Counted from the first letter of the stretch, positions 44,792-53,385 are shown. The stretch is 64,000 nt of DNA from RGIG4034 sp045576455 (GCA_045576455.1 JAZNGM010000001.1:530191-594190); one strand, 5' to 3'. Numbers and translations are program-made. Notes: generated by a model not told the origin, from the sequence alone.

Positions 44792-45436
44792 ATGAAATTA
44801 GTAAGATGCAACAAAGGACATTATTATGATGGGGACAAGTTTCAGACTTGTCCGCATTGTCAGAGCGAAACAGGGGACGACAATCTGACAGTCGCACTGA
44901 GCAGTGGCGCTGCTGAAAGTAGTGCGGCAAATGTAACACAGATGCAGGAAGCTGAGGCACCAAAAGAAATAACCCCGACAATGTCAATTAAAGATGCAGT
45001 AAATCTTAATGAGACGGTGACTTCGGCAGATGATGAGGACGATGTAAAGACTGTTCGATTAGGAAGTATGAATAAGGAGCAGGACGAGCCGGTGGTTGGC
45101 TGGTTAGTAGGGCTTAACGGTGAAGTTTATGGTAAGAGCTTTGTGGTAAAAGCTGGTAAAAACTTTATCGGACGAGGCGCTGATATGGACATCGTAATTA
45201 AAGGGGATAATGCGGTTTCCCGGGAAAAGCATGCCATTCTTATTTTTGAACCAAAGGCTAAGGTATTTATTGCACAGCCGGGCGAATCAAGAGAATTATT
45301 CTATATAAATGATGAAGTAGTATTAAATAATGTACAGATGAAGAAAAACGATGTCATTTGTCTTGGTAATACCAAATTAATGTTGATACCATGCGTTGAT
45401 GATGCGTTTAATTGGGATGATGTGAAGGAGAATTAA
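44792..45436 (+). CDS. FHA-domain protein with N-terminal Cys/His ribbon (second copy)
   Basis: The 214-residue protein starts MKLVRCNKGHYYDGDKF then CPHC, matching the N-terminus of the FHA protein at 35294. An acidic, Thr-rich linker with TMSIKDAVNLNETV and DDVKTVRL follows; such Thr clusters are plausible targets of the kinases. The C-terminal FHA domain shows KNFIGRGADMDIVIKGD and AVSREKHAILIFEP, with the canonical Ser and His present. ACAGGAGGAAG precedes the ATG. It lies between the PASTA kinase and a membrane FHA protein. Confidence 0.87.
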   Translation: MKLVRCNKGHYYDGDKFQTCPHCQSETGDDNLTVALSSGAAESSAANVTQMQEAEAPKEITPTMSIKDAVNLNETVTSADDEDDVKTVRLGSMNKEQDEPVVGWLVGLNGEVYGKSFVVKAGKNFIGRGADMDIVIKGDNAVSREKHAILIFEPKAKVFIAQPGESRELFYINDEVVLNNVQMKKNDVICLGNTKLMLIPCVDDAFNWDDVKEN

Positions 45437-45437
45437 T

Positions 45438-46214
45438 ATGGAGAAAAAGTGGACAACGTTAAGGCTTACGCGATTAATGCTGCAGATTATAGCAGTAGTA
45501 TGTATCTTTTTGCCGTATTTTATAGTAGAAGATTTTGGAGTACTTAATATCTTTGGAGTTGATATAATAGTAAGTTCTCCTTCGGCTGAGATATTTTTGG
45601 ATGCAGCAGAAAACACAGTGACATTTCTTAAGGTGTCATTTGCTATACCACTCGGAGGTGCAGTTTTCGCAGCAATCATTACCATTTTGAATGGCAAGAC
45701 ATTGTCCAAAGTGTTCGGTATAATCCATGCTTTAGTACAACTGCTGAGTTATGGGCTCTGGGTTATTGCATTTATGGCTACAGGAGGCCTATCTGGTGTA
45801 GGCGTTGGATTATGGGTTCAGGCCTTTATACCGATTGTGCTTATAGTAGTAATCGTCATGGACCGAAAGAAGGTTACCGTTACAACGTGCGTCATGGATG
45901 GCGGAAGTGAAGGAGAAATTTTAGGCTTAAATGGTACATATTCCGGTGCTAAGATACCGGTAAGTATTGAGGGTCTCATCATTGGACGTGATGCTAAGCT
46001 CTGTAATGTTGTGATTGACAATGAAAAAGTAAGCAGAAAACATTGCACAATTATTTATGATACTGCAAAGAAGACATATTTTGTCGTTGACCATTCAACA
46101 AACGGTATATTCAAGATGGATGGAACACGTATCGATGCCCAAAACGGAACAGAATTAGCAAGGGGTGAAGAAATTTGTATCGGTAATGCGGACAATTCAT
46201 TTGCATTATTATGA
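45438..46214 (+). CDS. Membrane protein with C-terminal FHA domain
   Basis: The 258-residue protein has about four membrane helices in residues 10-145, then a cytoplasmic linker and an FHA domain (EGLIIGRDAKLCNVVIDN, KVSRKHCTIIYDT, DHSTNGIFKMDG) with the expected Arg, Ser, His and Asn. It starts one base after the previous stop. It could recruit phosphothreonine proteins to the membrane. Function of the helices is unknown. Confidence 0.82.
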   Translation: MEKKWTTLRLTRLMLQIIAVVCIFLPYFIVEDFGVLNIFGVDIIVSSPSAEIFLDAAENTVTFLKVSFAIPLGGAVFAAIITILNGKTLSKVFGIIHALVQLLSYGLWVIAFMATGGLSGVGVGLWVQAFIPIVLIVVIVMDRKKVTVTTCVMDGGSEGEILGLNGTYSGAKIPVSIEGLIIGRDAKLCNVVIDNEKVSRKHCTIIYDTAKKTYFVVDHSTNGIFKMDGTRIDAQNGTELARGEEICIGNADNSFALL

Positions 46215-46259
46215 TAAAGAGTAAGGGGATTAATTTTACTATAAGAGGAGGAATGAATT

Positions 46260-47048
46260 ATGTTTTGTTCAAACTGCGGAAATGAAGTAAAAACAGGGGG
46301 AAATTTTTGCAACATTTGTGGTGCAAAATTAGCCAATGCAAATCCTTTTGCAATATCTCAATCAGCATATGGTACACAGAGTTACGGTGCGAGGAAAGAT
46401 ATTAGTAAGCCATTTCGTATCATTGCGATAATAACGGTAATAATTCAGACATTATTGTGTCTGTTGCCACAGATGACAGTCACTGATTTTGATGAAGGTT
46501 CAGGTTCTTTTTCCTTTTTTAATCTGGGGAAAATGGCTAAGCATCTTCGTGGGGAATTGAAACAGGAGCAAGTGGTAATATATATGCTTGTAATAATAAT
46601 TGTATTAGTGTTAATTGTTGCAATGACAATCAAATTCTTCTATGACTGGTGTACGGAAACAGCATTTGATTATGCTGATGTTGCAGGGATTATTCTTTCT
46701 GTATTTCATATCATTCATGGCATTGCATATAGCAAGCTTGTAGAAAAACTGGGCGGTGGCGGAAGTTTCATGGGATTTAGCTTGGGAACACAAACTGCAT
46801 TTGGCTCCAGTGGAAGAATCTTCTTTGGATTCGTTCTTTTAATCACATGCATTGTATATATAGTGCTTAAGAAGTCAAGAGACAGAGTAGAGGAGTATAG
46901 AGAGAGCGTGCGAGAGGCTGCTGTTAACAGAAATCTGTATAATACACAAAATCCACAGAAGAAGTGGGTGTGCCCTAATTGTGGACAGGAAAATGCAAGT
47001 TATATAGGTACTTGCAGTTGTGGTACACAAAAACCTAATTTCATGTAA
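46260..47048 (+). CDS. Zinc-ribbon membrane protein, C-terminal second ribbon
   Basis: The 262-residue protein has an N-terminal zinc ribbon (MFCSNCGNEVKTGGNFC followed by CGAK), then about four helices (near 50-68, 105-122, 140-158, 190-208), and a second ribbon near the C-terminus (WVCPNCGQENASYIGTCSCG). No enzymatic motif was recognised. It is the last gene of the signalling block, and zinc ribbons are also at the N-termini of two kinases and two FHA proteins upstream, which suggests a shared structural role. GGAGGA precedes the ATG. Confidence 0.65.
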   Translation: MFCSNCGNEVKTGGNFCNICGAKLANANPFAISQSAYGTQSYGARKDISKPFRIIAIITVIIQTLLCLLPQMTVTDFDEGSGSFSFFNLGKMAKHLRGELKQEQVVIYMLVIIIVLVLIVAMTIKFFYDWCTETAFDYADVAGIILSVFHIIHGIAYSKLVEKLGGGGSFMGFSLGTQTAFGSSGRIFFGFVLLITCIVYIVLKKSRDRVEEYRESVREAAVNRNLYNTQNPQKKWVCPNCGQENASYIGTCSCGTQKPNFM

Positions 47049-47133
47049 ACATATTCCGACAAACAATACATATATTAAAATAGATGCTTATATCGGATTA
47101 CATTTTGAAGGGTTATCTTAGGAAAGGGTATAT

Positions 47134-48267
47134 ATGGAAATATATGTAGTTAAGTCGGGCGATACGGTTAATGCCATTGCGGGTTTGTACGGTGTAGATG
47201 CACAGCAGATAATATTTGACAATCAATTGATTTATCCTTATGAGCTTGCCGTTGGGCAAGCTCTGTTTATCGGAACGGGACCGCGGCAGGCAACACAGGC
47301 TATAAATGTGGCAGGCTATGCCTACCCTTTTATAAGCCGTTGGGTACTTAATGAAACACTGCCTTTTCTTTCCGAGCTGTTAGTGTTTTCTTATGGATTC
47401 ACGCCGGAGGGGATGTTAGTAGAGCCGTTATGGGATGATGAATGGATGATTGAAGCTGCAATGCGGTTTGGTACAAGACCGATACTTACGCTTACTCCGT
47501 TTGGCGAAGATGGACAATTTAATAATCAGCTGATTAGTAAACTTATTAATAATCAGGATAGTATCAACATGCTTATCAATGAACTTTTGCGTACGATGGA
47601 GCAAAAGCGGTACATGGGCGTTGATATTGATTTTGAGTTTGTTAAAGAAGAGGATAGGGATGCCTTTAGTGCATTTGTAGGAAATGTGGCAGAAACAATG
47701 CGGGCATACGGCTATGAAACATCTGTTGCCCTTGCACCCAAAACATCAAAAGAACAAAGAGGAATACTAGTATCCGGAAAAGATTATAGGGCACTTGGAG
47801 AAGCGGCAGACTATGTCCTTTTAATGACGTATGAGTGGGGATATACATACGGACCGCCGATGGCAGTGGCACCACTTAATCAAGTGAGGCGTGTAGTTGA
47901 ATATGCGCTTACGGAAATTCCGGCAGAGAAGATTAACTTAGGTATTCCCAATTACGGATATGACTGGCCGCTTCCGTTTGAGCGGGGTGTTACGGCGGCA
48001 AGAACCATTAATAATGTGCAGGCAGTCCGTATTGCCATTGAACAACGGGCGGAGATACAATTTGATGAGACTGCCATGAGTCCGTATTTTACATATACGG
48101 AGAATGGAATCCGTCATGAAGTATGGTTCGAAGATGTGAGAAGTCTTGCCGCGAAGTTTGACTTAATAAAAGAATATAATTTGCGCGGATGCAGCTATTG
48201 GCAGATCATGCAGTTTTTCAGGGCAAACTGGTTGTCGCTTAGGGAATGGTTTTATATAGATAAATGA
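47134..48267 (+). CDS. LysM-GH18 peptidoglycan hydrolase (SleL/YaaH-like)
   Basis: The 377-residue protein begins with a LysM domain (IYVVKSGDTVNAIAGLYG, residues 2-46) and continues with a GH18 barrel containing GVDIDFEFV, in which Glu168 is the catalytic acid of the DxDxE motif. Such proteins (SleL, YaaH) are N-acetylglucosaminidases of spore cortex or cell wall. It has one LysM repeat and no signal peptide, as in spore-coat SleL proteins. No other sporulation gene is in the window, so a wall role remains possible. Confidence 0.85.
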   Translation: MEIYVVKSGDTVNAIAGLYGVDAQQIIFDNQLIYPYELAVGQALFIGTGPRQATQAINVAGYAYPFISRWVLNETLPFLSELLVFSYGFTPEGMLVEPLWDDEWMIEAAMRFGTRPILTLTPFGEDGQFNNQLISKLINNQDSINMLINELLRTMEQKRYMGVDIDFEFVKEEDRDAFSAFVGNVAETMRAYGYETSVALAPKTSKEQRGILVSGKDYRALGEAADYVLLMTYEWGYTYGPPMAVAPLNQVRRVVEYALTEIPAEKINLGIPNYGYDWPLPFERGVTAARTINNVQAVRIAIEQRAEIQFDETAMSPYFTYTENGIRHEVWFEDVRSLAAKFDLIKEYNLRGCSYWQIMQFFRANWLSLREWFYIDK

Positions 48268-48328
48268 TTAATAGAAATGAATTAATTATACTAAGATTAT
48301 GATTGAAATGAACAGAAGAGGGAAATGT

Positions 48329-48961
48329 ATGGGAAAAGTAATTTCAAAGTTAGTAAAGGTAGTTTTGGTTGTAGTTATTATATTAGCATTGTTTGTGGGT
48401 GGCTTTTGTATTTATTTACAGTTTTTTGTGCCGAAACCGGAGAAAACGATAGAGAATTTTATGAAGGCTATTGAAGAAGAAGAAATCAATGATTTGATTG
48501 AATGTTGTGATCCCAAGGTTAAAAAGTTTTTTGACTCTATGCTTGGTTTGGGTGGGGATCTTTTGGGTTCGCTTACTAAAATAAGTGTCGATTTGCAAGA
48601 TTTGCTTACAGTAGTCTCTTTTTTGGATATCTCTGATGATGACGAAGGGATTTTGGGTGAGGCTATGAGCATTTCTGACTTGCGGGTAGTATGTTATTCT
48701 GACTATTCGGCCAAGAAACTTCAGAAAATTATTGATGAAATGTCGGAAAGTGAGATAAATGCTCTATCGGGCAAGTATTTATCAAATGGTAGTTTTTATA
48801 AAACATTACACGATGCACACCTAATGCTTCCTAAGATGGAAAACTTGGGTGCAAAAAGTTGTTTGATAGTATTCTATGAGGAAGGTTCAGTAGAAGCTAA
48901 CTATGCTGTGTTAGGAAATTATGGTAGTAAAGGATGGAGAATATATTTTTCAATGGAGTAG
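48329..48961 (+). CDS. Hypothetical single-pass membrane protein
   Basis: The 210-residue protein has one N-terminal membrane helix (residues about 9-32) and an extracytoplasmic domain starting VPKPEKTIENFMKAIEEEE, which resembles DUF4878/NTF2-like lipoprotein domains. The rest is acidic, with a helical segment LQKIIDEMSESEINALSGKY. It lies 61 bases after the LysM-GH18 gene. AGAGGGA supports the ATG at 48329. Function is not recognised. Confidence 0.65.
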   Translation: MGKVISKLVKVVLVVVIILALFVGGFCIYLQFFVPKPEKTIENFMKAIEEEEINDLIECCDPKVKKFFDSMLGLGGDLLGSLTKISVDLQDLLTVVSFLDISDDDEGILGEAMSISDLRVVCYSDYSAKKLQKIIDEMSESEINALSGKYLSNGSFYKTLHDAHLMLPKMENLGAKSCLIVFYEEGSVEANYAVLGNYGSKGWRIYFSME

Positions 48962-48977
48962 AATTTGTCAGAATTTG

Positions 48978-49006
48978 TTGACAAAATAAGAAAGATGTGT
49001 TACCAT
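48978..49006 (+). promoter_or_regulatory. Promoter of the riboswitch leader
   Basis: A consensus TTGACA (48978-48983) and TACCAT (49001-49006) are 17 bp apart, placing the transcript start just before the riboswitch at about 49013. Confidence 0.75.
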
Positions 49007-49017
49007 TTATTCAACAG

Positions 49018-49110
49018 ATAAAAGGGAGTAGCTAAACACTCTGAACAGTGGGTTTGTTACCGTCAGCCGATACAATGTATCCGGTACAAATGAGACAGCA
49101 AGACTTTTAT
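49018..49110 (+). ncRNA. yybP-ykoY-type (Mn2+) riboswitch
   Basis: The leader carries the conserved elements of the family: GGGAGTAGC at 49024-49032, CGTCAGCC at 49071-49078 and TGAGAC at 49091-49096. P1 is ATAAAAG (49018-49024) paired with CTTTTAT (49104-49110). The 3' half of P1 is also the 5' half of the terminator stem that follows, so ligand binding should favour antitermination, an ON switch. The family senses Mn2+ and normally controls Mn2+ exporters; here the next gene is a flotillin-like protein. Assignment is from recalled consensus, not a covariance search. Confidence 0.75.
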
Positions 49111-49136
49111 TATGGCATAGCCATAGTAAAAGTCTT
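49100..49136 (+). terminator. Riboswitch-controlled terminator
   Basis: AAGACTTTTATTATGGC pairs with GCCATAGTAAAAGTCTT across a 3-base loop (one T-G pair), followed by TTTTTT. The stem shares CTTTTAT with riboswitch P1, so the two are mutually exclusive. Confidence 0.88.
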
Positions 49137-49279
49137 TTTTAATTATAAACGGCACAAATTATCTGTTTAAAAGAGAGTGAGTTTGCTAATCTGTATTAAA
49201 AATTCCCGGTGTTAACACGGTTTATCATATATGGAAGCTATAAACAATAAAATTAAATAAAACAAGGGGGAACATTATT

Positions 49280-50830
49280 ATGTTATCTAAAATTTTTACA
49301 CTTCCAGTAATTATTGCAACTGTAGTAGTAGTACTTATTCTTTTACTGCTCGCGATGGGCTATGTAAAAGCGCCACCTGATATGGCATTTATTATTTCAG
49401 GTATTAAGAAAAAATCTAAAATCGTAATTGGTAAAGCTAGTATCAGAATTCCTTTCTTTGAAAGATTGGATAAGTTAAATCTCCGACTGATACCGATTGA
49501 TGTTAAAACAAGTAATGCGGTTCCGACAGCTGATTACATTAACATCAATGTTGATGCTACCGTCAATGTTAAGATAAGTAATGAGCCGGAGCGTTTGCGT
49601 CTGGCAGCAGAAAACTTCCTTAACAAACCAACAGAATATATTGCAAGTGTTGCAAGAGAAGTTCTTGAAGGTAATGTACGTGAAATCGTTGGTAAGATGC
49701 GACTTGAAGAAATGGTTTCAGACCGTCAGAAGTTTGCCAACCTTGTAAAGGAAAACGCAGAGCCTGACCTTGCTGCCATGGGACTTGATATTATAAGCTT
49801 TAATGTGCAGAACTTTGTGGATGGCAATGATGTGATTGAAAACTTAGGTATTGATAACATCGTTAAAATTAAAAAGGCAGCAGCAATTGCCCGTGCAGAA
49901 AGTGAAAGAGATATTAAAGTGGCTCAGGCTGCGGCAGATAAAGAATCTAACGATGCAGAAGTAGTTGCACAGACAGAAATTGCCAAGAAACAGAATGAAC
50001 TTGCCATTAAAAAATCTGAACTTCAGATGGATGCCGATACGAAAAAGGCTATGGCAGATGCTGCTTATGAAATCCAGAAGGAAGAGCAGCGTAAGACAAT
50101 TGAAATTACAACCGCTAATGCTAACATTGCTAAGCAGGAGCGAGAAATTGAATTGAAGCAGAAGGAAGTTGCTGTTAGGGAACAGGCTCTTGAAGCTGAG
50201 ATTAAGAAGCAGGCGGAAGCTAACAAATATGCAACGCAACAGAAGGCTGATGCTGATCTTTACCAGAGACAGAAGGAAGCTGAGGCAAGACAGTTCGAGG
50301 CACAGAGAGAAGCAGAGGCTAAGAAGGCTCAGGCAGAAGCTGAACGTTATGCTAAAGAACAGGAAGCTGAAGGTATCCGTGCCGTAGGTGAAGCTGAAGC
50401 TGCTGCTATTCAGGCAAAAGGTCTTGCGGAAGCAGAAGCCATGGAAAAGAAAGCAGAAGCGTATGCTAAGTATAATAAAGCCGCAGTTGCCGAAATGATG
50501 ATTAAGGTTCTTCCTGAAATCGCAGGCAAGGTTGCAGAGCCGCTTGGACAGATCGACAAGATTACCATTATTGGTGGTGGCGAAGGCTCTAACGGTGTTG
50601 AACAGGTTGCGGGAAACGTGCCGGTCGTTATGGCACGCGTATTTGAAAGCATGAAAGAAGCGACAGGAATTGATCTTGCAGAGATTATTAACGCTGATTC
50701 TTATGATGCTCAGGTAAACCGTAACATTAACCTTTCAGGTATTGACGGGATTAATGTAGTGGTTAATACGCCACAAGCAAAAGGAGAAGCTAAGAAATCC
50801 ACAGGTAATGACGAGAATAAAACCGAGTAA
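49280..50830 (+). CDS. SPFH/Band 7 flotillin-like membrane scaffold protein
   Basis: The 516-residue protein has an N-terminal membrane segment (residues about 8-28), an SPFH domain (ADYININVDATVNVKISNEPE, DIISFNVQNFVDGNDVI), a long Ala/Glu/Lys coiled coil (about 200-400) and a Gly-rich tail, as in bacterial flotillins (FloT, about 500 residues). Flotillins organise membrane microdomains. AAGGGGG precedes the ATG. The gene is the first after a Mn2+-type riboswitch, a link I have not seen described. No NfeD partner gene is adjacent. It ends in a strong terminator. Confidence 0.9.
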   Translation: MLSKIFTLPVIIATVVVVLILLLLAMGYVKAPPDMAFIISGIKKKSKIVIGKASIRIPFFERLDKLNLRLIPIDVKTSNAVPTADYININVDATVNVKISNEPERLRLAAENFLNKPTEYIASVAREVLEGNVREIVGKMRLEEMVSDRQKFANLVKENAEPDLAAMGLDIISFNVQNFVDGNDVIENLGIDNIVKIKKAAAIARAESERDIKVAQAAADKESNDAEVVAQTEIAKKQNELAIKKSELQMDADTKKAMADAAYEIQKEEQRKTIEITTANANIAKQEREIELKQKEVAVREQALEAEIKKQAEANKYATQQKADADLYQRQKEAEARQFEAQREAEAKKAQAEAERYAKEQEAEGIRAVGEAEAAAIQAKGLAEAEAMEKKAEAYAKYNKAAVAEMMIKVLPEIAGKVAEPLGQIDKITIIGGGEGSNGVEQVAGNVPVVMARVFESMKEATGIDLAEIINADSYDAQVNRNINLSGIDGINVVVNTPQAKGEAKKSTGNDENKTE

Positions 50831-50895
50831 GTGATTTCATAAAAATAATTTCATAAAAAATGATTTTGTAAAAATTGTTTTATAAATATGGATTT

Positions 50896-50939
50896 AACCG
50901 GGTGTTGCAAAGTGAATACTTACAACGCCCGGTTTTTTT
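50896..50939 (+). terminator. Rho-independent terminator after the flotillin gene
   Basis: AACCGGGTGTTG (50896-50907) pairs with CAACGCCCGGTT (50923-50934) with one T-G pair, followed by TTTTTTT. Confidence 0.9.
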
Positions 50940-51059
50940 GGCTAAATCCGTAGCACAAATCTGCCCTGTGACTCCCATAGTAAATGCCATGCTTGCATAG
51001 CACACTTCTGTTTGATAAAATTAAAAAAGAGCAGTCAAATGACAGAAACGAGGATTAGC

Positions 51060-52040
51060 ATGTCGACGATTCAGGAAGATGTAAAAACAGGTCAACTTAA
51101 ACAAATATATTTACTATGTGGTGATGAAGCTTATCAGCGTAACCGTTACAGGGACTATTTAAAAAATGCTTTGTGTAAAGACCTCGATTCCATGAATATT
51201 AATATTTATGCGGGCAAGGATATATCGGTACCTGCCGTTATTGATGCAGCTGAGACGATGCCTTTTTTTGCTGACAGAAGAGTAATTATTATCGAAAACA
51301 GTGGTTTGTTCAGCAGTAAAGGGGAACAGCTGGCTGAATATATTTCAGAAATTCCGCCGACCACCTATTTTATTTTTGTAGAGGAAGAGGTCGATAAAAG
51401 AAGCCGCCTTTATAAAGCAGTAAGTAAAGATGGGAAAGTTGAAACTTGTGAGATGCTCCGGGGAACCGATTTACAGGATTGGCTTTTGAAACTCGTTGGA
51501 AGGGAAAAGAAGAAGATATCCGAGAAAGCGTTCCGTCTTTTTGTGGAAAAAACAGATTCAGACATGAATAATATGCGTATGGAGATGGAAAAACTCATCT
51601 GCTATGTGGGGGACAGGGATTCCATCACAGAGCAGGACGTAGAAGCTATTTGTACAACCAGGGTAAATTCCAAGGTGTTTGATTTAATAGATGCCATAGC
51701 GCTTAAAAATCAGAAACAGGCACTTTCGGTATACGCTGACATGCTGGAACTAAAAGAACCGCCTATGCGTATCCTTTTTTTGATAGCAAGACATTTTTCG
51801 AATCTTACAATGGTAAAGGAACTGAAACAAAAGGGGCATGAAAAGCATTCCATAGCATCCAAAATAGGATTACAGCCATTTGTAGCTGATAAGTATATCA
51901 CACAGGCTTCCCGTTTTACCATGAAGGAAGTAAGAAAGGCGCTGGAGGATTCCGTTATTACGGAAGAGGAGATAAAAACGGGTAAGATAACAGATAGTCT
52001 TGCCGTAGAACTACTAATCGTAAAGTATTCAAAAAAGTAA
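51060..52040 (+). CDS. holA: DNA polymerase III subunit delta
   Basis: The 326-residue protein has the delta layout: YLLCGDEAYQRNRYRDYL at the start of the first domain, ADRRVIIIENSGLF and a C-terminal collar helix bundle (RILFLIARHFSNLTMVKEL, then GKITDSLAVELLIVKY). Delta opens the beta clamp in the clamp loader. GAGGA at 51050-51054 supports the ATG at 51060, though nearby in-frame starts are possible. It stands alone between the flotillin and flagellar genes. Confidence 0.88.
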   Translation: MSTIQEDVKTGQLKQIYLLCGDEAYQRNRYRDYLKNALCKDLDSMNINIYAGKDISVPAVIDAAETMPFFADRRVIIIENSGLFSSKGEQLAEYISEIPPTTYFIFVEEEVDKRSRLYKAVSKDGKVETCEMLRGTDLQDWLLKLVGREKKKISEKAFRLFVEKTDSDMNNMRMEMEKLICYVGDRDSITEQDVEAICTTRVNSKVFDLIDAIALKNQKQALSVYADMLELKEPPMRILFLIARHFSNLTMVKELKQKGHEKHSIASKIGLQPFVADKYITQASRFTMKEVRKALEDSVITEEEIKTGKITDSLAVELLIVKYSKK

Positions 52041-52044
52041 TTGA

Positions 52045-52073
52045 TTGCAATGTTATATAAAATGATATATAAT
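52045..52073 (+). promoter_or_regulatory. Promoter of the flaG-flagellin pair
   Basis: TTGCAA (52045-52050) and TATAAT (52068-52073) are exactly 17 bp apart, 70 bases before flaG. This looks like a housekeeping promoter rather than the sigma-28 type common for flagellin genes. Confidence 0.65.
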
Positions 52074-52142
52074 TAAACTAGGAAAAGACTCTTTTTTTGA
52101 GCATGTGGAACTGCAAACGTGGGATTTTATACGGAGGAAAAT

Positions 52143-52577
52143 ATGGACCTTTATAGTGTTAAGGAAAATGTCAATATAGCTCCTGTTAATCATAACGTGT
52201 ATAATAATGTGTCTTACGATGCAAAAACGGAAAATGTTCAGATTGCGGATAGTGTGGTTATGAGACCGGAAAAAGCGCCTTTGCCGGATACGACGAAGAC
52301 CGTTTTAAAAGATGAAAAGAAATACGGTACATCCGGTGAAGAGGACAAGTACAATTCCGTCATGACGGAAAAAGCGGTTGAAAATGCTAACCAACGGGTA
52401 AGAGGAATGAAGACAACCGCCAAATTTAAATATGATGATGAAATCGGACGTGTAACAATAACGATACAGGACGCTGACAGTAAAGAGATAATAAAAGAAA
52501 TACCGGCAGAAGAAATGCGTAAAGTTATAGAACATTTACATACCATGCGCGGTCTTTTGATGGATGAAGGCGTGTAA
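52143..52577 (+). CDS. flaG: FlaG family flagellar protein
   Basis: The 144-residue protein has a low-complexity N-terminal half and a C-terminal FlaG domain (TTAKFKYDDEIGRVTITIQDAD, EIIKEIPAEEMRKVIEHL). FlaG affects filament length in several bacteria. GGAGGA at 52131-52137 sets the ATG at 52143. It is 33 bases upstream of the short flagellin gene, and both probably share one transcript. Confidence 0.85.
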   Translation: MDLYSVKENVNIAPVNHNVYNNVSYDAKTENVQIADSVVMRPEKAPLPDTTKTVLKDEKKYGTSGEEDKYNSVMTEKAVENANQRVRGMKTTAKFKYDDEIGRVTITIQDADSKEIIKEIPAEEMRKVIEHLHTMRGLLMDEGV

Positions 52578-52610
52578 CAGAATAACTGATTTACAAAGGA
52601 GGTATAAACA

Positions 52611-53363
52611 ATGAGTAGCATAACAGGAATTTCAAATGTAGATTATGGAACAATAGCAAGTGGTAAGAGAATTAATTCGGCTGCTGATGATGCCTCCGGA
52701 TTGGCGATTGCCAATAAGATGGAGTCTCAGGCGACAGGGCTTGAAACCGGTGCCCAGAATGCCAAGGAAACAGAGAATGCGTTAAATATTGCAGACGGCG
52801 CGCTGGGTGGAATAAATGATTATCTTCAGAGAATTAAGGAACTTAGTGTAAAAGCATCTAACGGTCTTAATTCAGCCTCTGATCTTTCTGCAATACAGAA
52901 AGAGATAGACGGAGCTTTAAAAGGTATTGAAGACCTTGCGACTGGAACGGAGTATAATACGAAGAAACTTCTGGATGGTAGTATGGCATCTTTAGATGTG
53001 GCTGCTAATCCTGATGGAACCGGTATGAAAATCCAGATGGCAAATTCCACATTGGAGACTTTGGGAATTGCAGGATATGATGTAACTAAAGACTTTGATA
53101 TGAATGCTATTGATAAAGCCATTGAAAAGGTCAATGAAAGCAGAACATCAATCGGTGCAAGTGTGAATGCACTTGGCTATACACAAAGGTATAACAACAA
53201 TGCATCATTACAGCAGATTAATGCTAAGAGTGGCTTGGAAGATTTAGATATGGCGAAAGCTATTTCCGAACAGCGTAAAAATGAGGCGTTGGAACAATAC
53301 AAGATTATGATGCAGAAAAAAGAAGCAGAGCAAGAATCACTTATAACAAAGATGTTTGAATAA
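52611..53363 (+). CDS. Short flagellin-like protein without the usual terminal D0 helices
   Basis: The 250-residue protein contains the flagellin N-terminal core (SGKRINSAADDASGLAIANK, then LNIADGALGGINDYLQRIKEL) and C-terminal core (IDKAIEKVNESRTSIGASVN). It begins only 17 residues before SGKRIN, whereas standard flagellins have about 30 more including the RINHN start, and ends in EQYKIMMQKKEAEQESLITK rather than the usual ILSQAAQAMLAQANQ. Both D0 helices needed for filament packing are therefore reduced or absent. AAAGGAGG precedes the ATG. A specialised or junction flagellin are possible. Confidence 0.82.
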   Translation: MSSITGISNVDYGTIASGKRINSAADDASGLAIANKMESQATGLETGAQNAKETENALNIADGALGGINDYLQRIKELSVKASNGLNSASDLSAIQKEIDGALKGIEDLATGTEYNTKKLLDGSMASLDVAANPDGTGMKIQMANSTLETLGIAGYDVTKDFDMNAIDKAIEKVNESRTSIGASVNALGYTQRYNNNASLQQINAKSGLEDLDMAKAISEQRKNEALEQYKIMMQKKEAEQESLITKMFE

Positions 53364-53385
53364 GTAATTGATATTTGATGAGACA

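Noticed and set aside
34548..47048. Type VI or type VII secretion cluster
   Set aside because: FHA, kinase and phosphatase genes are there, but no EssC/FtsK-SpoIIIE ATPase, WXG100, TssB/C, Hcp or VgrG-like sequence is visible in the window.
49844..50239. Minus-strand Phe/Leu/Cys-rich frame in the flotillin gene
   Set aside because: Reverse complement of the Ala/Glu/Lys coiled-coil codons, which routinely gives such frames.
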